Below, piece after piece: positions 1 to 18,163 of a stretch of DNA of 64,000 nucleotides. Below the pieces are notes generated by a model, which was given only the letters and a program-made list of their open reading frames with translations, ran no database searches and had not been told where the DNA came from. The stretch's first letter is position 1. Each line of letters starts with the position of its first letter. This DNA is from Leptospira sanjuanensis. Its GTDB lineage: Bacteria; Spirochaetota; Leptospiria; Leptospirales; Leptospiraceae. The DNA is taken from NCBI RefSeq assembly GCF_022267375.1, contig NZ_JAIZBH010000001.1, forward strand, positions 1,346,001 to 1,410,000, in the 5' to 3' direction. The translations under genes and the position numbers were made by a program.

Positions 1-683
1 CGTCGTTTCCACTCCGTACGCGCCGAAGGAAAACAAAAGATAGATACGGTCTTCGGAAAGTTCGAAACGTTCTTTTGCGGCTTTTTTACTCAAAAGCGGT
101 CTGCGTCCCACCAACCCGATTTGTTTTTGTTCCGCTAAGGATTCCGCGGGGCAGGCAAAGGGAAGAAGAAGGCCGAACGTCGCATAATAATATTCTTCGT
201 AGAGGGTGCGGGCAGTTTGCTCGAAAACGACGGATTCTTTCGCGTAGCCGCCGTAGATAAAATCCCAAGTGAAGTTTCCAACGAATAAAGAAGGAACCTT
301 GATCTTGTCGGCGACTATAAACGGCAAAGAGGCGGAATCGGAAAGGATCAATTCGGTTTCAAAATCCAAACAGGATTCGATTTCAGAAATTTGAATATAC
401 GATTTTTTTGATTCGAATTCTTCGAGGCTAGCCTCTGTTCCGCGTATGTCGATCGAAAGGGAGTCCTTCTGCATCATTCCCACGTCGACCTGCTTTTTAC
501 GGACGTGCAGACGCTCGACGTTTTTAGAATCTTCTTCGCTTAAAGAGAGGGTCGTTAGGAATTGTTCTCGGACCGTGACGAGATCGATTTCCAAATCCGG
601 AAAGCTGCGGAGCAGATATAAAATGATTTCCATGGATCGGCTGATATGACCGAATCCGTGTCCGCTGACGTAATAGGTGAGTT

Positions 684-687
<4 letters not shown>
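1..687 (-). CDS. Glycosyltransferase-like protein (MurG/GT-B type N-terminus), truncated by the window edge
   Basis: The visible 229 codons begin at an ATG at 687 and run off the window at position 1. The N-terminus reads YYVSGHGFGHISRS, a glycine/histidine loop like that opening the N-terminal Rossmann domain of MurG-like GT-B glycosyltransferases and of the related N-terminal domain of plant arabinokinases. No acceptor- or donor-specific region is visible, so the substrate is unknown. The ATG overlaps the TGA of the upstream RNA methyltransferase by four bases (ATGA), which suggests translational coupling at the end of a methyltransferase operon. The family call is inferred from one motif, with moderate certainty. 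Confidence 0.55.
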
Positions 688-2369
<1,682 letters not shown>

Positions 2370-2392
<23 letters not shown>

Positions 2393-3790
2393 AGATATGT
2401 ACCTTAAAATAATTTCCTTCGGGAAAGTTCTTTCGCACCGGATGATCCTCTTCCGGTCGTAAGCTGGTGAACGTTTCGAAACTCCAGCCTTTCGTTTTGA
2501 GAATGTTTTTAGCGAGCGATTCCAGCTCCCTCGACTGAATTCTTCCCGAACAGGAACAGAGGATGATCGTCCCCGATTCTTCCAAGGACGCAAGACAGTT
2601 TGCGAAAAGATACGAATAGGATTTCAGTGCGTTCGGTTTCGACTTCCCGTCCGGTGTCAGATTCGGCGGATCGATCACGATCAGGCCGAAGGTTTGGCCG
2701 CGGAGAACTTCTTCCAAGTCCTGGAAAATATTTTTTTGAACGAACCTGTGTTTGCACGAAGTTTCGCTTCGGCGTTTGCTCAACGCTCTTTGAAACGAAT
2801 CCAAAGCTTCCTTAGATCCGTCAACGGATACGACGGAAGAGGCTCCTGCAACCTCCATGCAGATCGACGTTAAACCGGTGTGCGAGAATAAATGAAGACA
2901 TTGTTTGCCGCGACTCAATTCCCTTTTTTCGAGCAAATAGCGGCGCAGGTTTCTGAGATCTAAAAAAATACCGCCCTTTTGTCCGGGAAGTTCCACGGGA
3001 AACGAGACCTCTTTCAATCGGATCGTTTCGCGAATGCGGAGTTGCACGATGCGTCTTGCCTCGGCGCCGGTTTTCCAATTCTGATCTTCGTTGTTTTTAG
3101 GTCCGGCGTCCGCTTTCGTCTTTTCGATTTCCGCTTTTCCGCGCCAAATCCTCGGCTCGCGTCGTTTTACCGTTCCGGAAGAATTTGCTAATGCGACATG
3201 GGATTGGGTCGCGCTGACGGACTGGACATTGAAAACGCCGACCGTCGTTCCGGCTGAACCGATTTGATCCTCTCCCGTTTTTTCGGGAGGATCGAACACG
3301 ATCCGTTCCGGTTGCGGTTCTTCTAATTTAGAATTTTTGCATAGATCGTACAGATTCCAAACGAGCCAACGGCCGTAACCCATCAGAGAGGAAGAATAAA
3401 TTCTCACCACCCAAGTTTGCGCCAAACGATCCACGGTCACTCCGGGAAAAAAATCGTTTTCTCCGTGCAGAATTCGATACGCGTTCGTTTCTTTACGAAC
3501 CGCCGCGCGGCGTCGAATCGCGGAGACCAAATTCTCCCGTATTTTTTCCTTTTGAAACTCGGGTAAAAACTGAATGATGCGGATCCGCACGAGTCCCGTC
3601 GCCGAATAGATTCCGGTCGCAACGGGTTCGTTGTTTGTCGAGACGAGATTCAGCCATTGTCCGTTTTTAAACGGAGAAGCCGCTGTGGAAAGATTTCCGC
3701 TGAAGATCCAGGGATGTTTTCGTTGAAGAGAGAGTTCGCTCTTCCGGTTCAGCTGATATCTGCGGAACCGGAAGTTCGTTTTGTGTGCGT

Positions 3791-3794
<4 letters not shown>
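2370..3794 (-). CDS. PUA-domain class I rRNA methyltransferase (RlmI-like), start codon uncertain
   Basis: The N-terminal PUA domain is recognisable from RKHPWIFSGNL and the following GQWLNLVSTNNEPVATGIY. The C-terminal Rossmann methyltransferase carries LHLFSHTGLTSICMEVAGA (motif I), VVSVDGSKEALDSFQRAL and IVIDPPNLTPDGKSK. RlmI methylates a cytosine of 23S rRNA, but the site here is an inference. The protein is about 474 residues, longer than the usual 390-400, because a poorly conserved polar insert of roughly 70-80 residues sits between the PUA and methylase domains. No ATG, GTG or TTG lies near the conserved N-terminus. A CTG at 3794 overlapping the gltA TGA (CTGA) is the best-placed start. 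The nearest in-frame ATG is at 3896, deep inside gltA. Confidence 0.7.
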
Positions 3795-5080
<1,286 letters not shown>

Positions 5081-5217
5081 GTTCCTCTCCTAGAGTAGTT
5101 GTTCGTTGTTTTCGCCGAATTTAAGATCCAATCGGCGGCTTGAAAAATTGCGCTTAAAATCGTTTCAGATTCCTATCCTATTCTTTCCGCCAGATAGACA
5201 ATCTAAAAAATTGAATT

Positions 5218-7467
<2,250 letters not shown>

Positions 7468-7484
7468 TCGTATTCTTTACTTAC

Positions 7485-8868
<1,384 letters not shown>

Positions 8869-8886
8869 GAAATGTAGGAACTCATA

Positions 8887-8915
8887 CGGATCCGAGAAAG
8901 GTTTCGATCCGGTTT
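8887..8915. terminator. Weak terminator-like dyad between convergent genes
   Basis: The arms CGGATC (8887-8892) and GATCCG (8906-8911) flank a 13-base loop and are followed by GTTTTAAAA. The element sits between the plus-strand gene ending at 8868 and the minus-strand vapC ending at 8941. The long loop and short T-tract make it a weak candidate. Confidence 0.3.
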
Positions 8916-8940
8916 TAAAATATTAGTTTTCAATTCGGAG

Positions 8941-9339
8941 TTACTTCGCCCAATTTTCGATTCTTAAATCCGGAATTTTTTGAAAATGTTTTTCGTTGTT
9001 CGTAACCATCGTATAATTCAGATACAAGGCTGTTGATCCAATTAACAGATCGAAGTCATCGATTGCGGTTCCTTTTTTCCGTAAGAATGCCTTCAGCTCT
9101 CCGAACGTTTCTATGATTCCTCGAGTAAGTTCTACTACGGGAAATAATTCGCCGATCCGGTAAACCGTCGCCAGGTTTTTTTCCCTACTTTGGGATTTTT
9201 TGGCGCCATAGACCAGTTCACCGTATGTGATTACGGAAATCGATTTAGAAACGTTCTTTTTATCTAAAAAATTCCGATGAACCTTTTCATGTTCTTTCAA
9301 GCTGTAAATGATGATGTCGGTATCAATCAAATAGCTCAT
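8941..9339 (-). CDS. vapC: VapC-type PIN-domain ribonuclease toxin
   Basis: The 132-residue protein has the PIN fold acidic residues in order: LIDTDIIIYSL at the N-terminus (first Asp), YGELVYGAKKS (Glu) and AIDDFDLLIGSTAL (Asp pair). Such toxins are Mg-dependent endoribonucleases that usually cut initiator tRNA or rRNA loops; the target here is unknown. I chose ATG 9339, which opens directly on the conserved MSYLIDTD. The gene overlaps the antitoxin by 17 bases, the usual antitoxin-first arrangement. It sits alone between unrelated genes, consistent with acquisition as a small module. Confidence 0.88.
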   Translation of the reverse strand: MSYLIDTDIIIYSLKEHEKVHRNFLDKKNVSKSISVITYGELVYGAKKSQSREKNLATVYRIGELFPVVELTRGIIETFGELKAFLRKKGTAIDDFDLLIGSTALYLNYTMVTNNEKHFQKIPDLRIENWAK

Positions 9340-9601
9340 GAATGATTTTCTCCCGCTTGTTTTTGGATCGCGAGGAGCGCAAATCTTTGACGATTTCTTT
9401 TGCTTCCCGTTTATCAAGCCATGAGTTTGAAAGTTTCAGAAATTCTAACGTTTGTAATTCCGTTTCTAGTTGATCGCGTTGAAGATGTTTTTGTATAATC
9501 ATCACCACTTCCTGGCTGATCGATCGGTGTTCCATTTCCGCCCGTCGTCTCAACGATTCGTAAAGTTTGTCGTCTATATCGCGCACTTGCAGATTGGCCA
9601 T
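9323..9601 (-). CDS. vapB: VapB-type antitoxin (ribbon-helix-helix, FitA-like)
   Basis: The 92-residue protein begins with a ribbon-helix-helix DNA-binding unit: LQVRDIDDKLYESLRRRAEMEHRS, then SQEVVMIIQKHLQR. This is the FitA/Arc/MetJ type found in antitoxins paired with PIN toxins. The C-terminal third is basic and probably wraps the toxin. In this family the antitoxin neutralises VapC and represses its own operon. A perfect dyad 17 bases upstream of the ATG (9618-9635) fits an operator. Confidence 0.85.
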   Translation of the reverse strand: MANLQVRDIDDKLYESLRRRAEMEHRSISQEVVMIIQKHLQRDQLETELQTLEFLKLSNSWLDKREAKEIVKDLRSSRSKNKREKIIHELFD

Positions 9602-9617
9602 TATTGTTCTCGTTTAC

Positions 9618-9635
9618 CGTTTTATATTTAAAACG
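9618..9635. promoter_or_regulatory. Candidate VapB operator dyad
   Basis: CGTTTTA and TAAAACG are perfect 7-base inverted arms around TATT. The dyad ends 17 bases before the vapB start. RHH antitoxins commonly bind such palindromes over their own promoter. Binding is inferred from position and symmetry only. Confidence 0.5.
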
Positions 9636-9736
9636 AATTTTCATGTATTTGCAAGCATTATTCATGCTGATTTTTAATCCAGATTTGAATCGTTTTCGGA
9701 AAGAAACGGAAGAAGCGCTTACGCCCCGAACTTCCC

Positions 9737-9765
9737 TTGACAGATCCCGAGGGAACGGGGAAAAT
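9737..9765 (+). promoter_or_regulatory. Candidate sigma-70 promoter for the 9845 gene
   Basis: A perfect TTGACA (9737-9742) is followed after 17 bases by GAAAAT (9760-9765), or by AAAATT after 18. The -10 match is poor. The -35 lies within an inverted repeat TTCCCT/AGGGAA (9732-9755), which could be a regulator site. It is 80 bases upstream of the start. Confidence 0.4.
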
Positions 9766-9844
9766 TGGGTCGTAACAAAACATCAGGGCGTTTCTCGAAT
9801 AGGACGCAGTCCGTGATCTTAAGGAATCAAGAGAGTAATATCCA

Positions 9845-10612
<768 letters not shown>

Positions 10613-10668
10613 TCTTTCCGGACTTCCAATTTTCAAGACAAGGTCTGAAAAATCCTTTTCCGTCTGAC

Positions 10669-10707
<39 letters not shown>

Positions 10708-10716
10708 AGGACATAC

Positions 10717-11175
<459 letters not shown>

Positions 11176-11246
11176 TCGAAACGGTTTCTTTTCGGGGAAG
11201 AATTTACAACGCTCTTCTCCGAATCGAAAAACCAGCTTCCAAAACA

Positions 11247-12308
11247 GTGAACCGGATCCTGATTACAGAAGGCGACCCTTGTGGAATCGGTCCGGAGATC
11301 TTCCTTCATTCCCTTTCTCTTTTAAAAAAAATCTCCAAATCCAGACCGATCGTTTATTTTCATTCGGGTAAGTTTCCGCTTCCGAAAGAATTCGTTTCGA
11401 TTTCCTTGACTGAAGTTTCGGGTGGATCGGAGTCGATTTCGAAAATGTCCGTTTCGGAAACTTCTTCGTATGCGTCGGCCGATTCTATCGCCGAAGCGTC
11501 CGCGCACCGATCCGCGTCGGCCGAAATCGGAACGAAAGGATTGTTTGCGGTTTCGCACAACGTTCTTTCCAAAAAGGAAACCGCTTCCTTGAAGTTCGGA
11601 AAACCTTCGTCGTTGTCCGGCAAATCGGCGTTAGGTTCTCTTTCTCTCGCTGTCGAGTTTCAGAAAATGGGAGGAGGCGATCTCATCACTCTTCCTTTGA
11701 GCAAGGAATGGGTGATTGCGTCCGGGGCTTCGCAGTTCCGCGGTCATACCGAATTCTTAGCCGAAGAATTCAATACGAAAACGTTTATGCTCATGTCCGG
11801 TAAGGATCTGCAGGTTCTTCCTTTGACGACTCACGTTCCTTTGGTGCGTGTTCCCGAGTTCTTAAGACAAATCGATCTCGGGGCTCTTGCGGACTCGATT
11901 CTTTCCTGCGATAAGATCGACCGCAAAAAACCGATCGCGTTTTTGGGTTTAAACCCGCACGCGGGCGAAGGCGGCAAGGTTGGAAAGGAAGAAGCGGAAA
12001 TTTTAGAGCCGATGATTGCGTTTTTGAAAAAGAAGGGTTTGAAGGTGGAAGGACCTTTGTCCGCAGATTCCATGTTCGGCGAATCAGCAAGAAAGAAGTT
12101 CGGTCTGCATCTGGCTTGTTATCACGATCAAGGTTTGATTCCGTTTAAAATGTGGGAAGGAAAGAAGGGGGTGAATCTTACCTTGGGCCTTCCGTTTATC
12201 CGAGTTTCTCCCGATCACGGAACCGCGTTCGACATAGCCGGGAAAGGGCTTGCAGATTCAGCCAGCTTTGTAGAATGTCTGCATCGAGTCGTCGGGAATC
12301 GTTCGTGA
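11247..12308 (+). CDS. pdxA: 4-hydroxythreonine-4-phosphate dehydrogenase
   Basis: PdxA oxidises 4-phosphohydroxy-L-threonine in the DXP-dependent pyridoxal phosphate pathway; its partner PdxJ needs DXP, which Dxs (34796) supplies. Motifs are [13 protein letters not shown] at the N-terminus, [37 protein letters not shown] and [14 protein letters not shown]; the histidines of these motifs ligate the active-site metal. The start is a GTG. At 353 residues it is longer than the usual 330, with a Ser/Ala-rich low-complexity stretch at about residues 54-92 (for instance [20 protein letters not shown]) not typical of the family. Confidence 0.92.
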   Translation: MNRILITEGDPCGIGPEIFLHSLSLLKKISKSRPIVYFHSGKFPLPKEFVSISLTEVSGGSESISKMSVSETSSYASADSIAEASAHRSASAEIGTKGLFAVSHNVLSKKETASLKFGKPSSLSGKSALGSLSLAVEFQKMGGGDLITLPLSKEWVIASGASQFRGHTEFLAEEFNTKTFMLMSGKDLQVLPLTTHVPLVRVPEFLRQIDLGALADSILSCDKIDRKKPIAFLGLNPHAGEGGKVGKEEAEILEPMIAFLKKKGLKVEGPLSADSMFGESARKKFGLHLACYHDQGLIPFKMWEGKKGVNLTLGLPFIRVSPDHGTAFDIAGKGLADSASFVECLHRVVGNRS

Positions 12309-12352
12309 TTTTCGTAATCATACGCCGCCGGTAAAAACAAAAACGAGGGTTT

Positions 12353-12796
<444 letters not shown>

Positions 12797-12815
12797 GTTC
12801 GGTCTAAAGTGTAGA

Positions 12816-13316
<501 letters not shown>

Positions 13317-13396
13317 CGAAAAATCCCGATTCTTCTTGCAGGAACATTTACCGAAGAACGGCGGATCTTTTTCGCGCTATCATTCCGTAGGAGATC

Positions 13397-13645
13397 CTAC
13401 TCTTTAATTTCTACGATCTTCGCTTCCGATTCGCGGATGACAGGCGAGTAGTCGGTGTTTTCAAATCAAGGAAACGCAGATTTCAATCGAATCTAACGGA
13501 TCCGAATTCTGAGGAAGTGCGATCGCTTCTTTCGTTTTTATAATCCAAAAACTCTTTGCCGGAGAATCGTCCGTGAATCGGGATTTCGCAGGACGATCCG
13601 GAAATCACTCCGTCCGAAAAAATACGAAGTGACGATTACGGACAT
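13397..13645 (-). pseudogene. Decayed small gene: three single-base shifts, each restored by removing one T
   Basis: An AGAGGA ribosome binding site precedes an ATG at 13645. The reading frame then breaks three times, each time at a run of T on the coding strand. Removing one T from the T6 run near 13621-13615, one from the T5 run near 13550 and one from the TTT near 13463 gives a continuous 81-residue frame that ends at TAG 13397. Its pieces read MSVIVTSYF, SDGVISGSSCEIPIHGRFS, WIIKTKEAIALPQNSDPLDS and ENTDYSPVIRESEAKIVEIK. Codon use in the joined frame resembles neighbouring genes. The protein is not recognised. It accounts for most of the otherwise empty 13317-13737 stretch. Confidence 0.5.
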
Positions 13646-13737
13646 TTACATTCCTCTTCAAATATGAGGAAGTTGTTCGTTCAACGGATGTTTCCAAGTG
13701 AAAAAGTATTTCTCCTCTTCTTTACCGAAGGATTCCT

Positions 13738-14244
13738 ATGCTTTCACGATTGACCGCCGTTTTATTCATTACTCTCTTCTTTGCCGCATTGCCGGCCTGG
13801 TTCTTATCCACATTGGAAGGATGGATTTCCGTCGATTGTTCCCGAAATAGATCGACTTCATTGCATTCCGCCGCTTCGATGGAATGCGATGTTTCCGAGA
13901 AATTCGCATTTTCGTCTCGAAAGGTCTCTTATTCAACGTTGGATGTACGTTCTTCGAAAACGGTTCTAAAAGTCCGTCGCGGCAAAAGCATCGTCTATCA
14001 ATTGGTTCTTGTTACGCCCGACGGCGAACGCGATGTATTGCGGTCTCCAATCGGGAAATCGGATATCGATCGGATTGCGATCGAGTTAAAAGCTGCTCTT
14101 CGATCGGGTTCGACGGAATTTCATGCCACAGTCGATCCGGAGCCTTTGTTTTGGATCGGGTGGTTTCTGCTCCTTCTGTTTTCGGGTGTCGGAGCGTTGC
14201 TGTCGTTGTTCGGAGCAAAATCCGAAAAAAAGAAACCACAATGA
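13738..14244 (+). CDS. Uncharacterised membrane protein with two terminal transmembrane segments (168 residues)
   Basis: Hydrophobic segments lie at the N-terminus (LTAVLFITLFFAALPAWFL) and C-terminus (LFWIGWFLLLLFSGVGALLSLF), enclosing a roughly 100-residue domain probably outside the cytoplasm. The protein ends in a basic tail. An AAGGA ribosome binding site precedes the ATG. No family is recognised. It follows a decayed gene and precedes a repeat-rich stretch, so this is a small accessory patch. Confidence 0.7.
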   Translation: MLSRLTAVLFITLFFAALPAWFLSTLEGWISVDCSRNRSTSLHSAASMECDVSEKFAFSSRKVSYSTLDVRSSKTVLKVRRGKSIVYQLVLVTPDGERDVLRSPIGKSDIDRIAIELKAALRSGSTEFHATVDPEPLFWIGWFLLLLFSGVGALLSLFGAKSEKKKPQ

Positions 14245-14299
14245 TCGCGTTCCGGCAAATGGAATCTCGCTCGCCGGGTTTCGCGTCGGGCTTTTTCGA

Positions 14300-14580
14300 A
14301 CAAAGTGTGGGAACTCATACAATTTGCGGACCGTCGAATCGGTCCGGCCTACGAACGATTGTAGGAACTCATACCGATTTCGAAATTGAATCGGGTCGTT
14401 TGCTTTGTGAAATACGGGGGAACTTCCACTCTACCACAATGGTTTCAGGAAACTTTCCGCAAAAACTGTGGGAACTCATACAAATTGACAGGTCATCGAA
14501 AAGATTTGCTTTTCTAACCATAGGAGGAACTCCCACAAACTTGTTTGCCACAGAACCATGTAAGAGTTCCCACAGTTTTC
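14300..14580. repeat. Cluster of GTGGGAACTCATAC-type intergenic repeats, both orientations
   Basis: Within the 372 bases between 14244 and 14617 the motif occurs as TGTGGGAACTCATAC near 14305 and 14467 and TGTAGGAACTCATAC near 14361. GGAGGAACTCCCACA lies near 14522 and the reverse-strand form GTAAGAGTTCCCACAG near 14559. A single copy (TGTAGGAACTCATACG) also lies at 8873, and a tandem array lies at 39681. No gene is visible in this stretch. Confidence 0.75.
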
Positions 14581-14616
14581 GCTACCCAGGGGGCTGTAGG
14601 ATCTCCCCCCTATCCT

Positions 14617-14913
14617 TCACTTCTTCTTCCGTTTGCTGCTCGCGGCCTTTAAGGTTTTGGATCTTTTCTCGGAAAGATCCTGTTTTTCCTCGAACTGAAA
14701 GTAATAGTCGTAGGGTTTTTTGAGGATTTTGAAAATTCTCCAGAATTCAATCACATCGAGTCTGCGTTCACCGGATTCAATTTTGGAAATATAGGATTGC
14801 GGTTCTCCCAAAAGTTTCGCGATCTCGAGTTGTGTGAGATCGGCTTCTTTTCGGGCGGCGATTAAATTCTTGCAAAAGATTTTCGCCTCGGGGGAATGAA
14901 GAGACTTAAACAA
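14617..14913 (-). CDS. XRE-family helix-turn-helix regulator (98 residues)
   Basis: A Cro/C1-type HTH spans about residues 18-72: [20 protein letters not shown], then [28 protein letters not shown]. The C-terminus is a short basic tail (SKRKKK). It is probably a DNA-binding repressor; a HigA-like antitoxin is possible, but no toxin gene adjoins it. Two dyads lie immediately upstream of its start (14928-14960), as expected for autoregulation. Confidence 0.8.
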   Translation of the reverse strand: MFKSLHSPEAKIFCKNLIAARKEADLTQLEIAKLLGEPQSYISKIESGERRLDVIEFWRIFKILKKPYDYYFQFEEKQDLSEKRSKTLKAASSKRKKK

Positions 14914-14927
14914 AGCGGAATAATTCT

Positions 14928-14961
14928 ACATTCTGAAACAGAATATACCAAAATGGGATAT
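14928..14961. promoter_or_regulatory. Candidate operator dyads of the XRE regulator
   Basis: ATTCTG-AAA-CAGAAT (14930-14944) is a perfect 6-base-arm palindrome, extended by mismatched flanks. It begins 17 bases upstream of the XRE start at 14913. A second imperfect dyad, TATaCC-AAAAT-GGgATA, follows directly. XRE repressors commonly bind such sites; binding here is inferred. Confidence 0.45.
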
Positions 14962-15324
14962 TTTTGTGTTTCCTATTCGGTTTTTGAAAAGTTTTACGGT
15001 GAGAATCACGAAAAAGGACTTGGAAGTTTATATTTTGCTAATGTCTTGCGATTTGAATGTTTATAGAATGTTTCTCAAGTTTTCAAAATGAATTGCGAGT
15101 TGTAATTCGGATTAAAGAATCGGAACCGTCTTTGAAGTTCAGATTTTTGTTTGTCGTTCAGAATTCAATTCGAATTTGAACGTGAACGGATTTACGAGAA
15201 GGAAAGATCACATAACGTATAATCGAACTCTCCCTGTTCGGAATATTCGTCTAAGCTTGTCTCATGGCACGAAGTTTGGCAAAAGAAGGGAATCCATCCC
15301 TAAAAAAGCTGCTTCGCGCTAAGT
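14962..15324. other. AT-rich intergenic stretch, no supported gene
   Basis: This stretch is more AT-rich than its neighbours. Only fragments of 25-30 codons are open: a GTG frame at about 14999, and an ATG frame at 15264-15341 that runs into the 3' end of the next gene on the opposite strand. Neither has a convincing ribosome binding site. A TATAAT lies near 15219, but no matching -35 stands out. Confidence 0.5.
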
Positions 15325-16365
15325 TCACGAGCGTTTTTTAGACGGCCTCACTCGATTCCAGATGACGAAATACGCAACAACGTAAACACCGAGACAAATC
15401 CAGAAAACGACGCTTCCCGGAATTCCGAATTCTCTATGAATTCCGAAAAAAAACATCGCGGGAAGATTCGCTAACGTGAACGCGATCGACACGAGTCCTT
15501 TGTGTTCCGTTCTCACTGCTACGAGCTGGTAGAGATGCCTTCTGTGCGCTTTGAGAATATTCTCCCCGTCCTTCAACCGCAAAAGAATCGTTAGGATTCC
15601 GTCTACAAAGAACACGGGCAATAAAAAGAAGGTCGACGTTAATTCGAACTGAACCCAATTCTTTTCATGGATAAAAAGCAACGGCAAAACGGCGATCGCA
15701 TAACCGAGAGGCAGCGAACCTGCGTCTCCCATAAACAGATGCGCTTTGGGAAGATTGAAGATCAAAAATCCGAACAATCCGGCGCAGATCCAAAGATAAA
15801 ATGCGGGCAGAAAAGAATGAAATAAAAATGAAAACGATAAGACGGCGAGTAGAAAGTGAGACACGAGATACGTGTCGAGCCCGTCCATGAAGTTGCATAC
15901 GTTTACGACGAACAGCACATAGACGATCAAGACCGCCGTCGACGCACCCGGGATCCCGCTCAAATCGATTCCTAAAAATACGAAACGAACCGGAACAAAA
16001 CCGAAAAAGAAAATCAAGAACGCGATTTCCAGAAACAAACGGATTCCCGCTCCGAGCGATAACAGATCGTCCGCGAGTCCGATGACGAAAAAGAACAAAA
16101 GTCCCGCAAAGAAAAAGAGAATCTTGTCTTCCGCGTTCTCGAATCCTCCGAACCAAACGAGAGCGATCGAAAAGACGCTCAGAAAGATCCAGATTCCTCC
16201 TGACTTTTTGGTCGTTCCGACGTGCATGCTTCTTTCGTTGGAGACGTCCGAAATTCCGAACGTATCGGATTGCAAATACATCCAGGAAAGAATCGCCGTG
16301 ATAAAAAACAAAAGAACGGAAAGAATACCCGGATTCCAGAAATGTGAGATCGGTTCCACTGGCAT
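15325..16365 (-). CDS. WecA/MraY-family undecaprenyl-phosphate sugar-1-phosphate transferase
   Basis: The 346-residue polytopic membrane protein carries the glycosyltransferase family 4 signatures on cytoplasmic loops: [17 protein letters not shown] with the DD pair, [14 protein letters not shown] with the NxxNxxDGLD-type motif, [13 protein letters not shown], and the basic HRRHLYQ motif late in the protein. It should move a sugar-1-phosphate (often GlcNAc-1-P) from UDP to undecaprenyl phosphate, starting O-antigen or another surface polymer. The HRRHLYQ motif favours WecA-type over MraY. It diverges from dapA. Confidence 0.85.
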   Translation of the reverse strand: MPVEPISHFWNPGILSVLLFFITAILSWMYLQSDTFGISDVSNERSMHVGTTKKSGGIWIFLSVFSIALVWFGGFENAEDKILFFFAGLLFFFVIGLADDLLSLGAGIRLFLEIAFLIFFFGFVPVRFVFLGIDLSGIPGASTAVLIVYVLFVVNVCNFMDGLDTYLVSHFLLAVLSFSFLFHSFLPAFYLWICAGLFGFLIFNLPKAHLFMGDAGSLPLGYAIAVLPLLFIHEKNWVQFELTSTFFLLPVFFVDGILTILLRLKDGENILKAHRRHLYQLVAVRTEHKGLVSIAFTLANLPAMFFFGIHREFGIPGSVVFWICLGVYVVAYFVIWNRVRPSKKRS

Positions 16366-16392
16366 TCCAGGCTAGACGGAAGGAATCTCCCT

Positions 16393-16423
16393 GCAATCAG
16401 AAATCGAAAACGATTTTGATTGC
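16393..16423. promoter_or_regulatory. Strong dyad in the divergent wecA-like/dapA promoter region
   Basis: GCAATCA-g-AAATCG (16393-16406) pairs with CGATTT-TGATTGC (16411-16423) around AAAA, giving 13 base pairs with one bulged G. It lies between the two divergent starts (16365 and 16455). No T-run follows, so it is more likely an operator or a leader hairpin of dapA than a terminator. Confidence 0.5.
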
Positions 16424-16454
16424 CAAATCCGGCCAAACTGGGGAACCTAACCTT

Positions 16455-17339
<885 letters not shown>

Positions 17340-17342
17340 GAA

Positions 17343-18152
17343 ATGTCGGAACAAAAATTTCAGATCGCTCTGATCGGAGGATCGGGAAGAATGGGACGCG
17401 CCATCATCACGGTGCTTTCCGCTTCTTCCAAATCTTCTCTTTCTTCCGCCGTTGTCAGCGGCGGTTCCGTATTTCACGGAATGGATTCCGGTCTGCATTC
17501 CGGGGTCAAACAAAACGGAGTCGATTTTACTTCCGATGTCGACGCGGCCGTGAAAAGCGCGGACTGCGTGATCGATTTTAGTACGCATCAGACTTTGGAT
17601 CTTACTCTGAAAGCGTGTCTAACGCACAAAAAACCGGTCGTCATCGGAACGACCGGCCTTACGGAACTGCAAAAAGATTCCGTCCGAGTGGCGTCCAAAG
17701 AAATCGCGATCGTATATTCACCGAACATGTCGATCGGAGTGAACTTATTGTTTAAGTTAACCGAAATTGCGGCCAAGGTGATGGGAGAAATCTCGGACAT
17801 CGAAATTCAGGACATTCATCATCGTCATAAAAAGGACGCGCCGTCCGGAACGGCCGAAAAATTAAAGAGCATTCTTCTCGAGACCTTGGGAAGAACGGAA
17901 AAGAACGTGGTACACGGAAGACACGGAATTTTAAAGGAAAGAGATCCCAAGGAAATCGGAATTCATACCTTGCGCGCGGGAGAAGTGATCGGAGATCACA
18001 CCGTTTATTTTTTCACTCCCGAAGAAAGAATCGAGATCACGCACAAAGCGCAGGATCGCAAAACCTTCGCGGTGGGAAGCGTTCATGCCGCGGAATTTTT
18101 AGTCGGACGCAAACCCGGTTTGTATGATATGTTTTCCGTTTTAGGACTGTAA
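17343..18152 (+). CDS. dapB: 4-hydroxy-tetrahydrodipicolinate reductase
   Basis: DapB reduces the DapA product with NAD(P)H to tetrahydrodipicolinate. The 269-residue protein shows the N-terminal dinucleotide loop [34 protein letters not shown], and the substrate-binding [15 protein letters not shown]. It closely follows dapA. The pathway feeds both lysine and the peptidoglycan diamino acid, matching the cell-wall genes nearby. Confidence 0.96.
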   Translation: MSEQKFQIALIGGSGRMGRAIITVLSASSKSSLSSAVVSGGSVFHGMDSGLHSGVKQNGVDFTSDVDAAVKSADCVIDFSTHQTLDLTLKACLTHKKPVVIGTTGLTELQKDSVRVASKEIAIVYSPNMSIGVNLLFKLTEIAAKVMGEISDIEIQDIHHRHKKDAPSGTAEKLKSILLETLGRTEKNVVHGRHGILKERDPKEIGIHTLRAGEVIGDHTVYFFTPEERIEITHKAQDRKTFAVGSVHAAEFLVGRKPGLYDMFSVLGL

Positions 18153-18163
18153 TCAAGGGGAGA

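Noticed and set aside
15264..15341. A 25-codon frame (starts MARSLAKEGN) before the WecA-like gene end
   Set aside because: No convincing ribosome binding site, and it overlaps the 3' end of the opposite gene. It is too short to support without homologues.
16344..16454. Longer dapA start at 16344
   Set aside because: It would overlap the divergent gene's 5' end and the dyad region; ATG 16455 gives the family N-terminus.
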